Shown: positions 43,653 through 54,800 of the stretch, one piece after another
Numbering within the stretch: the first letter of the stretch is position 1
Layout: every line of letters begins with the position of its first letter
NCBI GenBank assembly: GCA_003194525.1
Contig: NBIV01000032.1
Span: forward strand, 186,001-250,000
Source: Gracilariopsis chorda
Lineage: Eukaryota; Rhodophyta; Florideophyceae; Gracilariales; Gracilariaceae
Direction of reading: 5' to 3'
DNA length: 64,000 bases
Program-made: the position numbers and the translations under genes
The notes under the pieces: model-generated
The model's input: only the letters and a program-made list of their open reading frames with translations
What the model was told of the DNA's origin: nothing
The model's database searches: none

Positions 43653-43738
43653 GGTGGAGGTCCGTGGACCGGAGTGTCGTGGCGCTTCATCAGGCGCCTG
43701 ATGAAGCGCCACGACACTCCGGTCCACGGACCTCCACC
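43653..43738. repeat. Perfect 86-bp palindrome (two 43-bp arms, no spacer)
   Basis: Every base from 43653 to 43695 pairs with 43738 to 43696; the centre is CAGGC|GCCTG. The arm starts GGTGGAGGTCCGTGGACCGG. It is GC-rich and can extrude as a cruciform. It sits 145 bp upstream of the methyltransferase frame and 16 bp from the 23-bp inverted repeat, between divergent genes. Long perfect palindromes are unstable in DNA and in cloning, so recent formation, fixed function or an assembly fold-back are all possible. Confidence 0.98.
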
Positions 43739-44041
43739 CCCAAAAACAAACTTCGAATACCAATGCAAAATCATTACAGGTGCATTGCAGCGCCACCTAA
43801 ATGACCTTAATGGTTGTCAGGAAACGTCTTCAATACCATGTATTTCAAAAGTATAGATGCTCACGTCGTCTGAACCGAGCAGACGTGATCACGAGAGCAT
43901 CTTACGCGACTGGGTGCCACGACAACTTGATCACGCGAACGCTTCAAGATTGCAGCGTGGTTCTCGGCCGGAATAAGAGTTCTACGAAGACGAAGAAGCA
44001 TTGTCCCAGGAAATCCGCTTCGCTGCGAAGGCCTGACATAG

Positions 44042-44905
44042 AAATGCCGACTACGCGAGGAAAAGCGAAAAGCATGGGCTTGGTGCGCATATGCGTTTCT
44101 GTTTTCATTAGCCATTGGTGCTCTTTATGGGGTATTGAAACCGCTTTTGATGCATTATGTGGTAGGGGATGTTCGAATGTCTCCGAAGATGTTGATTGTG
44201 GTAATTCTGGAGACTGTTTTGCATTTGTTTATCTTCGATATGGTGTTTGCATTGCATAGAAGGCATTTTGGTTCATTGGCATACGTACCTTTGCGGGACA
44301 GCCAGCGAATGGCACGGATTTCTGTGATTCGAAACAGACTACTTGGATTCACGATGGCAGGTCTTTTGCCGTTGAATGTTTGTATTTTTGTTGGCTATCA
44401 CTTCTTGGAAGCGCCAATTTCGATTGGAATGGAACTTAGGACTGGTGCTCTTGCATTTTTCACTGGTGGTTTCATGTTTGGGGGTATGTCGTATGTGGTT
44501 GAACGGCTAACGATGTTTTTTGTGACTAGGGACAGCATTAACAATGAGAGAGAGCTCCCATATGTGCAGAGAGGTAGTGTTGGGCTGATTTTGGATGTGT
44601 GCAGGACCGTATACGGTGGTTTGAATAAGGTGCTTGGGTTTAGAGATGGTGTGGCTACTATGAGGCTCTATATCGGAAGGGTGTTCCCTGTTGTGTTTAC
44701 CTACTTGATTTTCACGTTCCTGAGCGATACTTCTTTGCACAAGGTAAGGGGACTCGCGCCTGTAGTGGAGAATACTATCTTTTTCGTGCTGCTTCTTTTG
44801 GGTATGGCTGTGGATATGGACTTGGAGTACCATTTTCGAAGGTATGTTGCGAATCTAGGAGAGCACTGTAGGCCTGTTGGTTCTCGTTTTGAACCATTTC
44901 TTTAG
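44042..44905 (+). CDS. Multipass membrane protein of unknown family (5' exon missing)
   Basis: Open from just after a TAG at 44039-44041 to a stop at 44905, 287 residues. The first in-frame ATG is at about 44,150, but the preceding sequence (KAWAWCAYAFLFSLAIGALYG) is plainly a membrane helix, so the real start is probably in an upstream exon and the CATAG at 44037-44041 may be its acceptor. Six hydrophobic stretches are visible: AFLFSLAIGALYG, LIVVILETVLHLFIF, LLGFTMAGLLPLNVCIFVGY, GALAFFTGGFMFGGM, VFPVVFTYLIFTFL and ENTIFFVLLLLGMAV. No signature residues known to me. Codons end mostly in G or T, unlike the transposon genes nearby. It points away from the methyltransferase gene, with the palindrome between. 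Confidence 0.65.
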   Translation, partial: KCRLREEKRKAWAWCAYAFLFSLAIGALYGVLKPLLMHYVVGDVRMSPKMLIVVILETVLHLFIFDMVFALHRRHFGSLAYVPLRDSQRMARISVIRNRLLGFTMAGLLPLNVCIFVGYHFLEAPISIGMELRTGALAFFTGGFMFGGMSYVVERLTMFFVTRDSINNERELPYVQRGSVGLILDVCRTVYGGLNKVLGFRDGVATMRLYIGRVFPVVFTYLIFTFLSDTSLHKVRGLAPVVENTIFFVLLLLGMAVDMDLEYHFRRYVANLGEHCRPVGSRFEPFL

Positions 44906-45147
44906 ACACGTTCGTAGTTCTACCTGTACATACCTAAGTTAGTGTGATAGAGTTGTAAACTGAAGGAAGTGTTAAACTAATGTCGTTCTAAATTTTTCGT
45001 TTCAGATTATTGGTGGGACACGACTCGGTGGGAAATGGCGCGAAAACGGGCGAGTGAAAAAATGCGGTTGGATAAGTACCTGGGGAGTGCTCGCTTGGTG
45101 GTTGGGTTAGGAACGGGAGCGCCGTTGTGGTGGGGCGTGTAGTAGCC

Positions 45148-45906
45148 ATGTCTAGCGAAGACGTGAATGATGAGGAGCTACTGGCGTTGTTGGATAAAGC
45201 GGAGAAGAGGGAGGTCCCCAAGACGCCTCCAAGGACGAAGAAGGAGGAGGAAGGGAAGGGTGATGGTGAAGAGGGCAAGGGAAGGAACGTTGTTGGGTTC
45301 GGGGAGCTTGGGGTTGGGACGATGATGGGAGGGGATGGGGGGGAGGGAAGTGAGGGCGAGGGAAGTCGAGGAGGACGGGGAGGAGGAGGAGGTGGGGCGG
45401 GGCGAATGAGTCGGTTTTACCGCGATGTGAAGAAACTGGTGAGGAGCGTGGGCGGAGGGCTTAAGGAGCGTTTGGATGAGTGTATCGAGGAGGTTGTGGT
45501 GGAGATGGGGGGGATGGTGCTGAGTTCTTCAGAGGAAGGGGTGCCTATGGGTGCTGTGGCTGAGCTGCGTAGGAGGGCAAGGGAGGCTGGGGTGTGGGCA
45601 GAAATGCATGTCGATGGGGTTGTGGCGTGTGTGGGTGAGGAGCTGAGGAGACTGTGGAAGGAGAACGAGGAGATGCGTAGACGGGTTTTGGTGTTGGAGA
45701 AGCAACTTTTACTGGTTGGTAGGGCTGTGCATCTAATCGAGGAAATGCAGAAGAAGGTGTGTGATGCGGAAGGGAGAGCTGTTGTCGGGGAAGGCACTCC
45801 TGTTACTCCCGGTCGAGGGGCTGTAAGGAAGAGGTTGGAGGAGAAGGACGACGAAGGAATAGAAGGTGAGAGTCGGTTGAAGAGGAGGCGTGGAATGAGA
45901 GGATAA
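45148..45906 (+). CDS. Charged coiled-coil protein with nuclear localisation signals, unknown
   Basis: 252 residues from ATG 45148 (MSSEDVNDEELLALLDKAEK). A GTG seven codons upstream is also open. After the acidic N-terminus come KTPPRTKKEEE and a Gly/Glu-rich low-complexity stretch with a run of eight glycines. A helical region follows (FYRDVKKLVRSVGGGLKERLD, WAEMHVDGVVACVGEELRRL) with a coiled coil around LWKENEEMRRRVLVLEKQLL. The C-terminus has two basic clusters (RGAVRKRL, SRLKRRRG) that look like nuclear localisation signals. G-rich coding strand. Function unknown; the layout would suit a small chromatin or DNA-repair factor but that is only a guess. Confidence 0.6.
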   Translation: MSSEDVNDEELLALLDKAEKREVPKTPPRTKKEEEGKGDGEEGKGRNVVGFGELGVGTMMGGDGGEGSEGEGSRGGRGGGGGGAGRMSRFYRDVKKLVRSVGGGLKERLDECIEEVVVEMGGMVLSSSEEGVPMGAVAELRRRAREAGVWAEMHVDGVVACVGEELRRLWKENEEMRRRVLVLEKQLLLVGRAVHLIEEMQKKVCDAEGRAVVGEGTPVTPGRGAVRKRLEEKDDEGIEGESRLKRRRGMRG

Positions 45907-46644
45907 GGAGAAGAAGGATGGTAAGGATGGTAAGGGAGGTTTTATGTTTGGTGTTCAAGAGTGTTGGTGCCACCCAGTGAGGCTGAGAGAACAGTTGGGC
46001 TCCAAACTTTGACAATTTGAAGTTTGAAATCCACGAGATGGAAATATGTAAGTTAATTTGGGTTGCATGGGGGTGGGGCCGCTGGCCGCTACGCGGCCAG
46101 CGCCATTTCGAGCCCTCTAACTAGCGTTTAGTGAGCAAAGAACTTGCTCTAAACTTGAAACTAGCGAAGTGCGGTACTAGGGACGGATGACAATAGAAAA
46201 TATGAAAGAGTGATTTCCGAAAAATTTTTTTTTTCGCTTGCCAACCACCACGAACTAGCAGAATCTAGCGTTTTCGTAGTTTTTTTGAGTGATTGCCTAA
46301 CAAACTTGCGATCTAGCACCCTTATCTAGCATTCCGAGAACACCGACGCCATTCCGAACAAACCAGATCGGAAGCCAAATTGGCCAATAATGCTTTTCCA
46401 TTGGCCGGTGTCAAAATTTTTTACACTGGTACTGCTTTCCACTGCATGTGCCCGGATGATACCTATTTTAATTCACATGGCAGTGTGTACGTTTTATTTG
46501 GCCACTTGGCACTCTCTGAACAGACCATTTCAAAATTTTGAACGAACTTCTTGTGATACTTTCTTTTCCTTCCCTCTTGTCTTCCTCCAACGTTGGTCGA
46601 CGCTCCTTGTCCATACGCATAAGGGTTAAATCTGTTTGCAACAT
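45907..46644. other. Intergenic region with a GC hairpin
   Basis: GCTGGCCGC-tac-GCGGCCAGC at about 46,081-46,101 is a nine-bp stem with a three-base loop, downstream of the coiled-coil gene. A T/A-run and several CTAGC repeats (ACTAGCG, TCTAGC) are scattered over 46,120-46,330. No gene seen. Confidence 0.6.
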
Positions 46645-48203
46645 TATGGATGCAAATATACCGAGTTTATCGCCTCCCACCATGCATACAACTACCGCTA
46701 ACATGCTCCATCCACCTCTGCAGCGAAGGAAGCGAAAACCCTCGTCCTCAAACGCGCCACATCATCAAGATGCACCAAAGAAATCCCTTTTAGGTACGGA
46801 GCTTACCAGAAACACCCCAAGAATGATTTTCGCTAACTAACCATTCCCTTCTACTAGACTTTCTGGAGCTCGTAAGAATGCGTCCTGTCTAAATTTATCT
46901 TCATTCACTCAGTACGCAAGCTTTGTGCAGTTTTAACAAAAGCTGGGGACTTAAATGTAGTCGCAAGAATAAGATGGAACTAACGAGGAGAATCTTACTC
47001 TTTCTAGTAGCAAAAGGATTCGAAGGAAGAAATCTTACTCACTGGTTAGGAAAAAATGAAGTTTCAAAGGCCTTTTTATCATGAGAACAAGCAGCTCTGG
47101 TATGGCAGGAAGAGTTTCTCGAACTTCCGGCAATATCGGAAATATTTAACACTATGCCAGAGAGTGAAACGAAGGCCATACATGTACTAGTTAGACAAGA
47201 AGAGATGCAATATCCAAGCGAGGATGGAGAAGGATCTCAGGTACAAGTTGAAAGCGCCTAAGAAGAAGCGAAAACGGGAGCGACTTCTCAAGGGTTCTCA
47301 TTCAACGAGTTCGCGAGGCTTTGCGTTTTACTGCAAGATGATAAGCGAGCACGATGTGCCCTAACTACAGATATCGGATATGAACCCACTAGAACTCAAC
47401 TGGATGCAAATGTTACGAGGTACTCTTTCTGGACTGTTATTTAGAACTGCTTCAATGACAAGAATGTGGATACCGTGGAAGATTTGAGAGGAAAATTCAA
47501 TATTGTTGACTCAAATATTCGACCGCTTTCTATTTGCATTACCATGGCATTGAAGAATCCGTTCATTTAGATTAGAAGACAATTCACTATCGTACAGGAC
47601 AACTGGTTGGCTTCTGGCCAGCATGACAGTTCGCGAAGTACTAACTTCCTACAGTACACAACGAATGAAGATCTGACTACTGATTCCAAACGCGTTTACA
47701 TCTTGTTTACTGTGTACTGGTTAGGGAAGACGAACGAAGATACATCGATGTTGCGCATGACAACCAAGCTTATTGGAGAAGATGATGCTGGATATGAGGA
47801 AGGTGTGCCTAGTTATCCGGATGGTGAGGAGTCCATTACGAAGCGAACGCGTCGTTCGCAGGGCAATAGTTGGGGTGTACTTTTGGAAGGGGGAAACCTA
47901 TCAAAAGGTCTGAACCGCGTTGGCTCGTCTTCAGTATCTCGGGCTGCCCTATTGAGAGATCAAATGCTCTACCAACGCTCAAATAGTGAGAGCCACTACA
48001 ATAACGAGGCAGGAGTTCTCGAATGGCTGGAGAGGCAAAACCACATCATGGATCTCTTAGAAGAAAGCGCATTGCGATACGACCGGGCCTGGAAAATAAA
48101 CAACAGTGTCTTCATTGATAGTGGTAGCGCAATGGAAGAAAACCAACGTCAATTTGAACTCTCCTGGAAAGCGTCTAAAGAGGGACAGCCAGGCATGGAC
48201 TGA
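46645..48203 (+). pseudogene. Transposon accessory protein remnant (PIF/Harbinger-associated type, by inference)
   Basis: From about 46,960 one frame, with stops, reads LVAKGFEGRNLTHWLGKNE, then QGFSFNEFARLCVLLQDDKR, PTRTQLDANVTRYSFWTVI-stop-NCFND and RPLSICITM, followed by an uninterrupted 198-codon stretch from about 47,607 to a stop at 48203 (RSTNFLQYTTNEDLTTDSKR, LEWLERQNHIMDLLEESALR, then the C-terminus). An N-terminal piece at 46645-46840 (MDANIPSLSPPTMHTTTANM) may be joined through introns at about 46,792-46,857 (GTACGG...CTACTAG) and 46,872-46,915 (GTAAGA...CACTCAG). The protein type recalls plant and algal transposon accessory proteins with a Myb/SANT-like region; I could not confirm it. 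Confidence 0.4.
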
Positions 48204-48283
48204 CAACTATTTACCTTTCTATACTCTCTCATTTGCTATGACAGATATTTTTCATAGTTTATGACATTCTATTGCATCTTTAC

Positions 48284-48505
48284 TTATTTATTCTTGGCTA
48301 AAATCGACTTAGGATTGTCTAAACTTGCGGAGGCACGATATGCACCGGGTGGAAGAGGGCCGCATTTCTTCAGCATCTTCTTAGGGGAATAAAATGGCAG
48401 TATGTACGAATGATTCACGTTATGAACATGGGATTCTTCTTCGTAATCGGTGATATCTGCTCTTACGGTTACTGGATGTTCATTGAGTTGAAACCATTTC
48501 TCCAT
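48284..48505 (-). pseudogene. Decayed protein fragment left of copia 2
   Basis: A 73-codon minus-strand frame (EKWFQLNEHPVTVRADITDY, HSYILPFYSPKKMLKKCGPL) with more sense-like sequence upstream in other frames to about 48,800. It may belong with the minus-strand debris at 55.4-55.95 kb on the other side of copia 2, but I cannot join them with confidence. Confidence 0.3.
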
Positions 48506-48938
48506 TCCTTTTCACTGATTGGCACGCATGACATTCTCATAGAGCGAAGGTTTACTAAACACCTCAACACCCAACAATACTTGACTCCTATATCGTAGCC
48601 ACATGATACAAATTGACAGCCAAACTAAACTCACTGGGCTACCTATGATACGAAATATTAAGTGCCGTAGGTGTCTTGAACTGCAGAAGCGTTCCGTTTC
48701 CGACGATTATCGCGTTCTTTGCCGAAAATCTCAATTCATCCTACAGGGATATTCGGTTACCGGACACAGCACAAGAAGGCGCCTGGCATACACCACTTAG
48801 GCCTCCATAGAAACCATTGAGGACGTCTTTTTGCGCAATCGCCAGATCATCGTCGAGATCAGACAAGAGTACCAGCGGGTAGCTTGCATCATGATCGGAC
48901 CCAAGGTTCAGTGTTGATTTGAAAGAAGCGTTAGAGAC

Positions 48939-49312
48939 TGTGAGGATAAAGCTCCGCTCACCGTCCTTGTCAGACGGAGAGGAAGAAGGAAATGGACTGG
49001 ATCATCTCACCATCCTTGGGGATGGTGAGAAAGCGTCCTGCCTTCTCACCATCCCCGAGGATGGTGTGATGTCTGCATACAATGCCGCATTCATGCGAGC
49101 ATGTTAGGACTCTAACTACCGAGAAAGACGACTAGCGTCTTTCTCTCTGAGTATAAAAGGAGGGAACAGAGCTCGGCTTTCGCCTCTCGTCTGTCTCTGA
49201 ACCCATTATTATCATCAACTCTACCTCTCTTAACAAAGGAATCATCCTTTTTGGGCCGCCCCTAGCTACCACTACAGGCCGCCTCTTTTTATAAACGTAT
49301 TATTTCACGACA
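48939..49312 (+). repeat. Copia 2 5' LTR with TATA box and twin hairpins
   Basis: Contains TATAAAAG at 49152-49159, a likely promoter TATA box. In the upstream part two hairpins follow each other: CTCACCATCC-ttgg-GGATGGTGAG (49006-49029, perfect) and CTCACCATCC-ccga-GGATGGTGTG (49045-49068). The same structures are present in the right LTR. Confidence 0.93.
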
Positions 49313-49476
49313 TTCCAGAATTATCCGTGGATAATCGTCGATTTTTAGCGTTTACAACTAGGTCATTCGACATCTAAAGAATTGAAAAATTCTGTTGGGA
49401 CTGATTACACGTTGTTAACCAATACGTATAAGACGTAATTACTAACCACACATGTTTTCTAATTTATATTCTTTTA

Positions 49477-50112
49477 GTGTCTAATCAGCATATAACTACA
49501 GTGGCTTGTAAACAGCCAGACACTGTTTTTATTTATAATTCAATCTATCCTACGTTAACCGTAGAGCACCCAGCCTCCCCGCATCGTCACCACCTTTCTG
49601 TACTACCAGTGCCACCAACCAATCAGCAACGACCGAACATATTGGACCATCTGACCCCTTCAGAAGTGGACAGTGAATCAAAACCAGGCCACCGCTGAAC
49701 TACATCCAGCCGCAAACCGCCAAGTGTCTTTGACCTTGAAGCCGAAGAAATACTAGTGCCTCGCCGCCGCCAACACGCACAAGTGTCAGTGCAGCCGAGC
49801 ACCAGTGCCATACAGAAGCTTCGCAGGAAAAAAGCCAAATGTTTGGATGACCAATTACAACCGAAGAAGAATACCACGCGTGTGGAACGTGCCAAACGCT
49901 TCTGCACGTTGTGTAAAGTTCAATGCAACAGTGCAAAAACCTTTTTTGACCACTGTCAGTCTAACACACACTGCAACCGCGTGCATTGTAAGCGTACTCC
50001 GCCTTACTGTGCTATCTGTAAGCGCTCATTGGAGTCGCATCATCATTTGAACCGCCACAAAAACGGCAGAGCACACTTCAAAGTGCTCTACAATCAAATA
50101 TTAAAAAAGTAA
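49477..50112 (+). pseudogene. Extra frame of copia 2: two C2H2 (U1/JAZ-like) zinc fingers, one stop
   Basis: A single phase runs from about 49,477 (TTCTTTTAG just before it could be a splice acceptor) to 50112, with one TGA at 49696-49698. The C-terminal half is basic and carries finger 1, FCTLCKVQCNSAKTFFDHCQ + SNTH (C-X2-C-X12-H-X5-H type), and finger 2, YCAICKRSLESHHHLNRHKN + GRAH. The spacing resembles fingers of the U1/ZnF-met/JAZ kind that bind double-stranded or structured RNA. It lies between the 5' LTR and gag, where copia elements normally have only a leader. It could be a nucleocapsid-like accessory factor; that is inference. Confidence 0.7.
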
Positions 50113-50249
50113 ATAGTTTTGCTTTTGCGTATTACTCTACGATTAGTAACCAATACCAATAGGCTAATTGTGTACGAGTAAAGCTTAGTTAAACACAGTA
50201 CTCTATTATATTAGCATACATAACACTGTAGTAATTTGTTTAGTTCATC

Positions 50250-51800
50250 ATGCCGCCACTTAACGGAAATTTTACTACCAATGTTAGGTACGCAAATCAG
50301 CAACAACGACAATTTATCGAATTTATTAAGAATATTCTGGAAAACAATACCCAAGCATAGCCTGCTCAAGTAATCGAACTTCTGAGAACTGAATACCCTC
50401 CAGATAGGCTACTCACTTTTACAATTCTAAGTAGTGTATTGCTTATGCGTAAGTTTGCTAAGTTCTTAGAAGATCATGGAAATAGTCTCGCAGAACATGA
50501 AAGCGGTCACCTCTTAAAAAGAATTGCCAAAACAATTTTTGAGGAGTCTCATTTAGAAGATGCTTTCACTGCTTTAGATTTATTCGAGCAAACGCGGGCA
50601 CCTGCTCCGCTTACCCGACAACAACCACAGAGATTTGCACACGAAGAAGAAGAAACTGAGGTTGAGCAACAACGTGAGCTCTCACCTCCGAAACGCATGA
50701 ATGAGCAAAATCGCCAACGCCACCCATGGCGTCCTCAAAACGTTAACAATGAGCCACAAACGAACTTTGGAGACAATCGAGACAGGACTGCTCATTACAT
50801 CGCGTCTCGTTTCAAAGATGAATCTTCTAAATTCTCAGGAGCCCTTGGTGAATGTTGGGAGGAATTTCTGAGCGAATATAAGTATGCCGCTCTAGATTAC
50901 AATCTATCCAACCATCAAAGACTGCAATATTTACACCACCTTTTGCGTGGAAACGCGAAGCGTTTTTACGTACAAAGCGTTGATGGCATAGTGCGAAGTT
51001 TCAGGGAAGCTTCAGCAGTAATGGAAAAGGAGTATAATTCTCTTTCCCGTCAGAACCGCATTGCTGCCTATTTACGTAACTTACGAATCCAAAATTTTTT
51101 TCCAAAGAGCTCTTCATTAAGCGACGCTTTGGAGAACCTCCACGAAGAAATTTCGAAGTTGTCCCCACAAGGCCCTATGCACTGCCGATCCGAGCGCAAC
51201 AGAATCGAATATTTACAGAATGCTGTAATTGGTAACTCTTGGGCACGAGATGCCTGCAGCAGGGCCAATGTGGGACTGATTAGTTATCATGAACTTTACG
51301 GTCAGTTGGAAGCCGCAATTCAACTGGATCAAGAAGTGAAAATCGGTCACATGCGAGATCAAAAGAGTCTTCAGTTGAACTCACTTTCCACCGACGATTT
51401 TCAGAACTCTGACACGAGTGAGACATTCTATGCTGGCCAATCCCGATACGTACGTCACCCGCATTCCACAAACCGGACAAACTTTCGTCAATCCAAAAGC
51501 AGACGATATGTTACCTGTTGGAATTGTGGTAAATTCGGACATGTTGTTGCCGAATGCAGGCAACGCAAGGACCTCACCAACAATGCCGCCAACCTTGTGC
51601 AATATATGCAACGCAGCGGCTACAAGGATCAGAACAAGGCCTTGAAACGTGTCCTGTATGAAATTAGCCAACAGCTCGAAGAGTCCAGTGATTCCGATGA
51701 ATTCGAAAGCGCGGAAACATTCTTTGCTTGCAACGGCGAGGCAGATATTAATGCAGACAACGTAACCTCTGATCCTTCCGAACAAATTCTTTGCATCTAA
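50250..51800 (+). pseudogene. Copia 2 Gag with CCHC knuckle, one nonsense codon
   Basis: ATG 50250 starts MPPLNGNFTTNVRYANQQQR. A TAG at 50358-50360 is the only interruption; the frame then runs to 51800. The capsid part includes FKDESSKFSGALGECWEEFL, HHLLRGNAKRFY and LRNLRIQNFFPKSSSLSDAL. The nucleocapsid knuckle is CWNCGKFGHVVAEC (CX2CX4HX4C, intact, about 51,520-51,560). The C-terminus is acidic. About 517 codons in all, a typical copia Gag size. Confidence 0.92.
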
Positions 51801-51899
51801 TTTTGGAACGCAGAGTAGCGAACCTTCTTTCTCGAATTGCCTTGAGGAATTTTAACTGGGAGTTCTAACTATTTCTGCCGTAGTGCTCCTCCCAAGCAG

Positions 51900-54800
51900 C
51901 AGAACAAGAAAGGACCAGACAAGTCCTCCAATGGCTCACCTCGAATCATTCGTTTTTGTACACGAAAGCAAGCACGATACAGTTCACGAACACCTCATTG
52001 GAACGTTGTTGATATTCGCAACGTGAAGACAAGCTCATTCGAGAGAAACCGACGCGAATTTCAAGGAGCATGTCTGGATTCTGGCGCAGAACAATCTGTA
52101 TTAGGAAAACAACCAGCCCAAGCGTACTGTAAACTTGTAGGCATTCCATTTAAGCTGAATCACTCCAACAAAGCTTTTAAATTTGGAGATGGCATATATT
52201 TCAGCCGTGGAACCATGCAAGTACGCATTCCAATCCCTGGCAACACTTTTCTCCCACTTGAGATTGACGTCGTTGACGCCTCTGTACCTCTTCTTATTGG
52301 ACTCGATACCTTGGAATTATACGATCCTGTACCTGACAACGTGGACAACATGTTACTCAGCAAGACGTTCAATTGGTCGATACCAATCACGCTGAAATTC
52401 GGTAATATGTACTTAGAATGGGACTTCTCTGAGATTCTTTACACAAAAAGTGAACTGTGAAAAATGCATATGCACTTCTACCATCCAAGCGCAAACAAGC
52501 TTTTCAACTTGATCTCCCAAGCAAAGCCAGAACATGCCACGACTGAGACCAAGAAACTCATTGAGCATATCTCAAAATCATGTGCCACGTGCCAACGTTT
52601 TACACCCCGGCCACAGTCCTTCCAAGTATACATTCCAGGCAAAATAATATTCAACAGTGAAATTGCTTTGGATCTTATGTTCTTGGACAACATGCCAGTT
52701 CTACACGTTGTCGACACACAAACGCACTTCAGCTCTGCAGTTTTCCTCAAGAGTCAGACTACTGAAGCAATCTGGTACGCGTTTCTCGGTTGTCGGGCCA
52801 CATTATACACTTGCTATCCAGAAAAGATGAGACTGGATAAAGCCAGACAATTCACATCCGCTCGATGGAGAGAACTGACAAGCATGGCTGGAATCACCTT
52901 ACAGTTCTCAGGCGTTGAAAGTCATAATTCCCTTGGAACCGGTGAACGGTACCATGAACCCTTACGTCGTATCTACCAAAAGATTCGATATAGCGAGCCC
53001 GATGTCCCCATCGCCTCAGCCCTTCGAGTTGCTCTCAAGGCTATGAACGATACAATGAATCCCGAAGGACTTGTACCTTCACTACTCGTATTTGTAGTTC
53101 TTCCTCGCTTTCCACCGTTTAGCACAGAACTTCCAAATCATGAGCAGCGAATGAGAGCTCTTCAAATCGCGTGCACTGAGATGGAAACCATCACTTCGGA
53201 ACTTTGTTTGCGCCGTGCAATCGTCGCTCGCATTCCATCTGCGGCATCCACAAGCTTGAAAGTTGGACAAGAAGTTCTAGTTTATCGAGAAGATTCGAAG
53301 CCAATAAAATGGACTGCACCCTATAACCTTGTAAGAATTGATAACCAACAAGTCTTTGTCAATCGCAATGGTGAAACAGTTCAACATTCTATTGCGCAGG
53401 TCAAACCTTTTCATCGTGACGAACTAATGGACAACCTTCATACTTGTCCCGAACCAATACTTCCTGGTGATTTTGAACTTTATGATGTTCAAATCACTGA
53501 AGTGTTAGGTCCTTCCGATCACCGTCGGAACCTACCAGCATTCACTGAAGCTAAACGAAAAGAGCTGGCAGGATTAATATCGCGCGGAACGTGGAAAGTC
53601 ATTAGACAAGACGAAGTGTCAGAAGGCGCCAATATCCTCACTGGCCACTTTGTGCTCGCAATCAAAAATCCTGAGACTGATGAAGAGATATTTAAAGCCA
53701 GATTTGTCGCCTAAGGGCACAAAGATCCACAAAAAGGCTTTTCTAGTGCACAATTCGCCTAATCTAAGACAATATTCAACCCGAATTCTCGTTACCGTCG
53801 CCGCTATTCTTGGATATAGAGTATGGAACACAGATGTTCGTCAAGGATACTTGCAATCCGCACAGAAGGTCATGCGTAAAGTATACCTGAAGCCTCCAAA
53901 AGAACTGGAACTTCCAGCACACATGTTGTTGGAACTTCCCCGCCCTCTTTATGGACTCTCAGACTCTGGAGACTATTGGTACAGAACAATAACAACTCAT
54001 CTGAAAGAAGGCCTAGGAATGACCCCGACGAATGGAGATCTGTTACTGTTTATGAAACACGAACAGGCAAAGCTCATTGGCTTTACCGGTGTTTACGTAG
54101 ATGACCTCCTTCAATGTGGAACCGATCAATTCCTGCAACAGGCCAAGCTCACCGTTCAGAAGTTTGAATCAAAGGACTTAGAAATGAATGGATTCCGCTT
54201 TATTTGCAGGCGTAAGAGTACGCAAAACCGATAACGGATTTTCACTAAGTCAGGAAAATTATGCCAAACGATTGCGAATTTTTCCAAAAGATTACAGCTT
54301 CTCTGATTTCCGTTCATTGAGACATAAACTTGCTTGGTTGACCCACACGCGACCAGATATTTGCTGTGCTGTCAACATGGCTGCTCAAGTTACGTAACAA
54401 TCTTTCTCAAGCGAAGATGTGAAGAACATCAACAAAGTCGTAAAACATATTCAGCAAAGTCAAAATGTAAATCTGAAATATGTGAAACTTGATATCAATT
54501 CACTCCGCCTCAAGGTATATTCCAATTCATCATTTGCCAACAATGCAGACAATTCATCCCAGATTGGATTCATTCTTCTTCTCGTGGACAAGTTCGATAA
54601 CTGCAATACTCTTCATTTCTCAAGTCACAAAAGCCGGCACCTTACCAGATCCGTTTTAGGAGGAGAGCTATACGCAATTTCTGATGCATTCGATATAGCT
54701 TACGTTATCAAACCTGACTTCGAGTCAATAATTGGGAAGAAAATTCCAATCACAATGCTTACTGACTCAAAAAGTTTATTTGACGTAATAACAAAAAGCT

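Noticed and set aside
45417-45797. 126-codon minus-strand Ser/Thr-rich frame
   Set aside because: Antisense shadow of the G-rich coiled-coil gene at 45148-45906; purine-rich coding strands open such frames.
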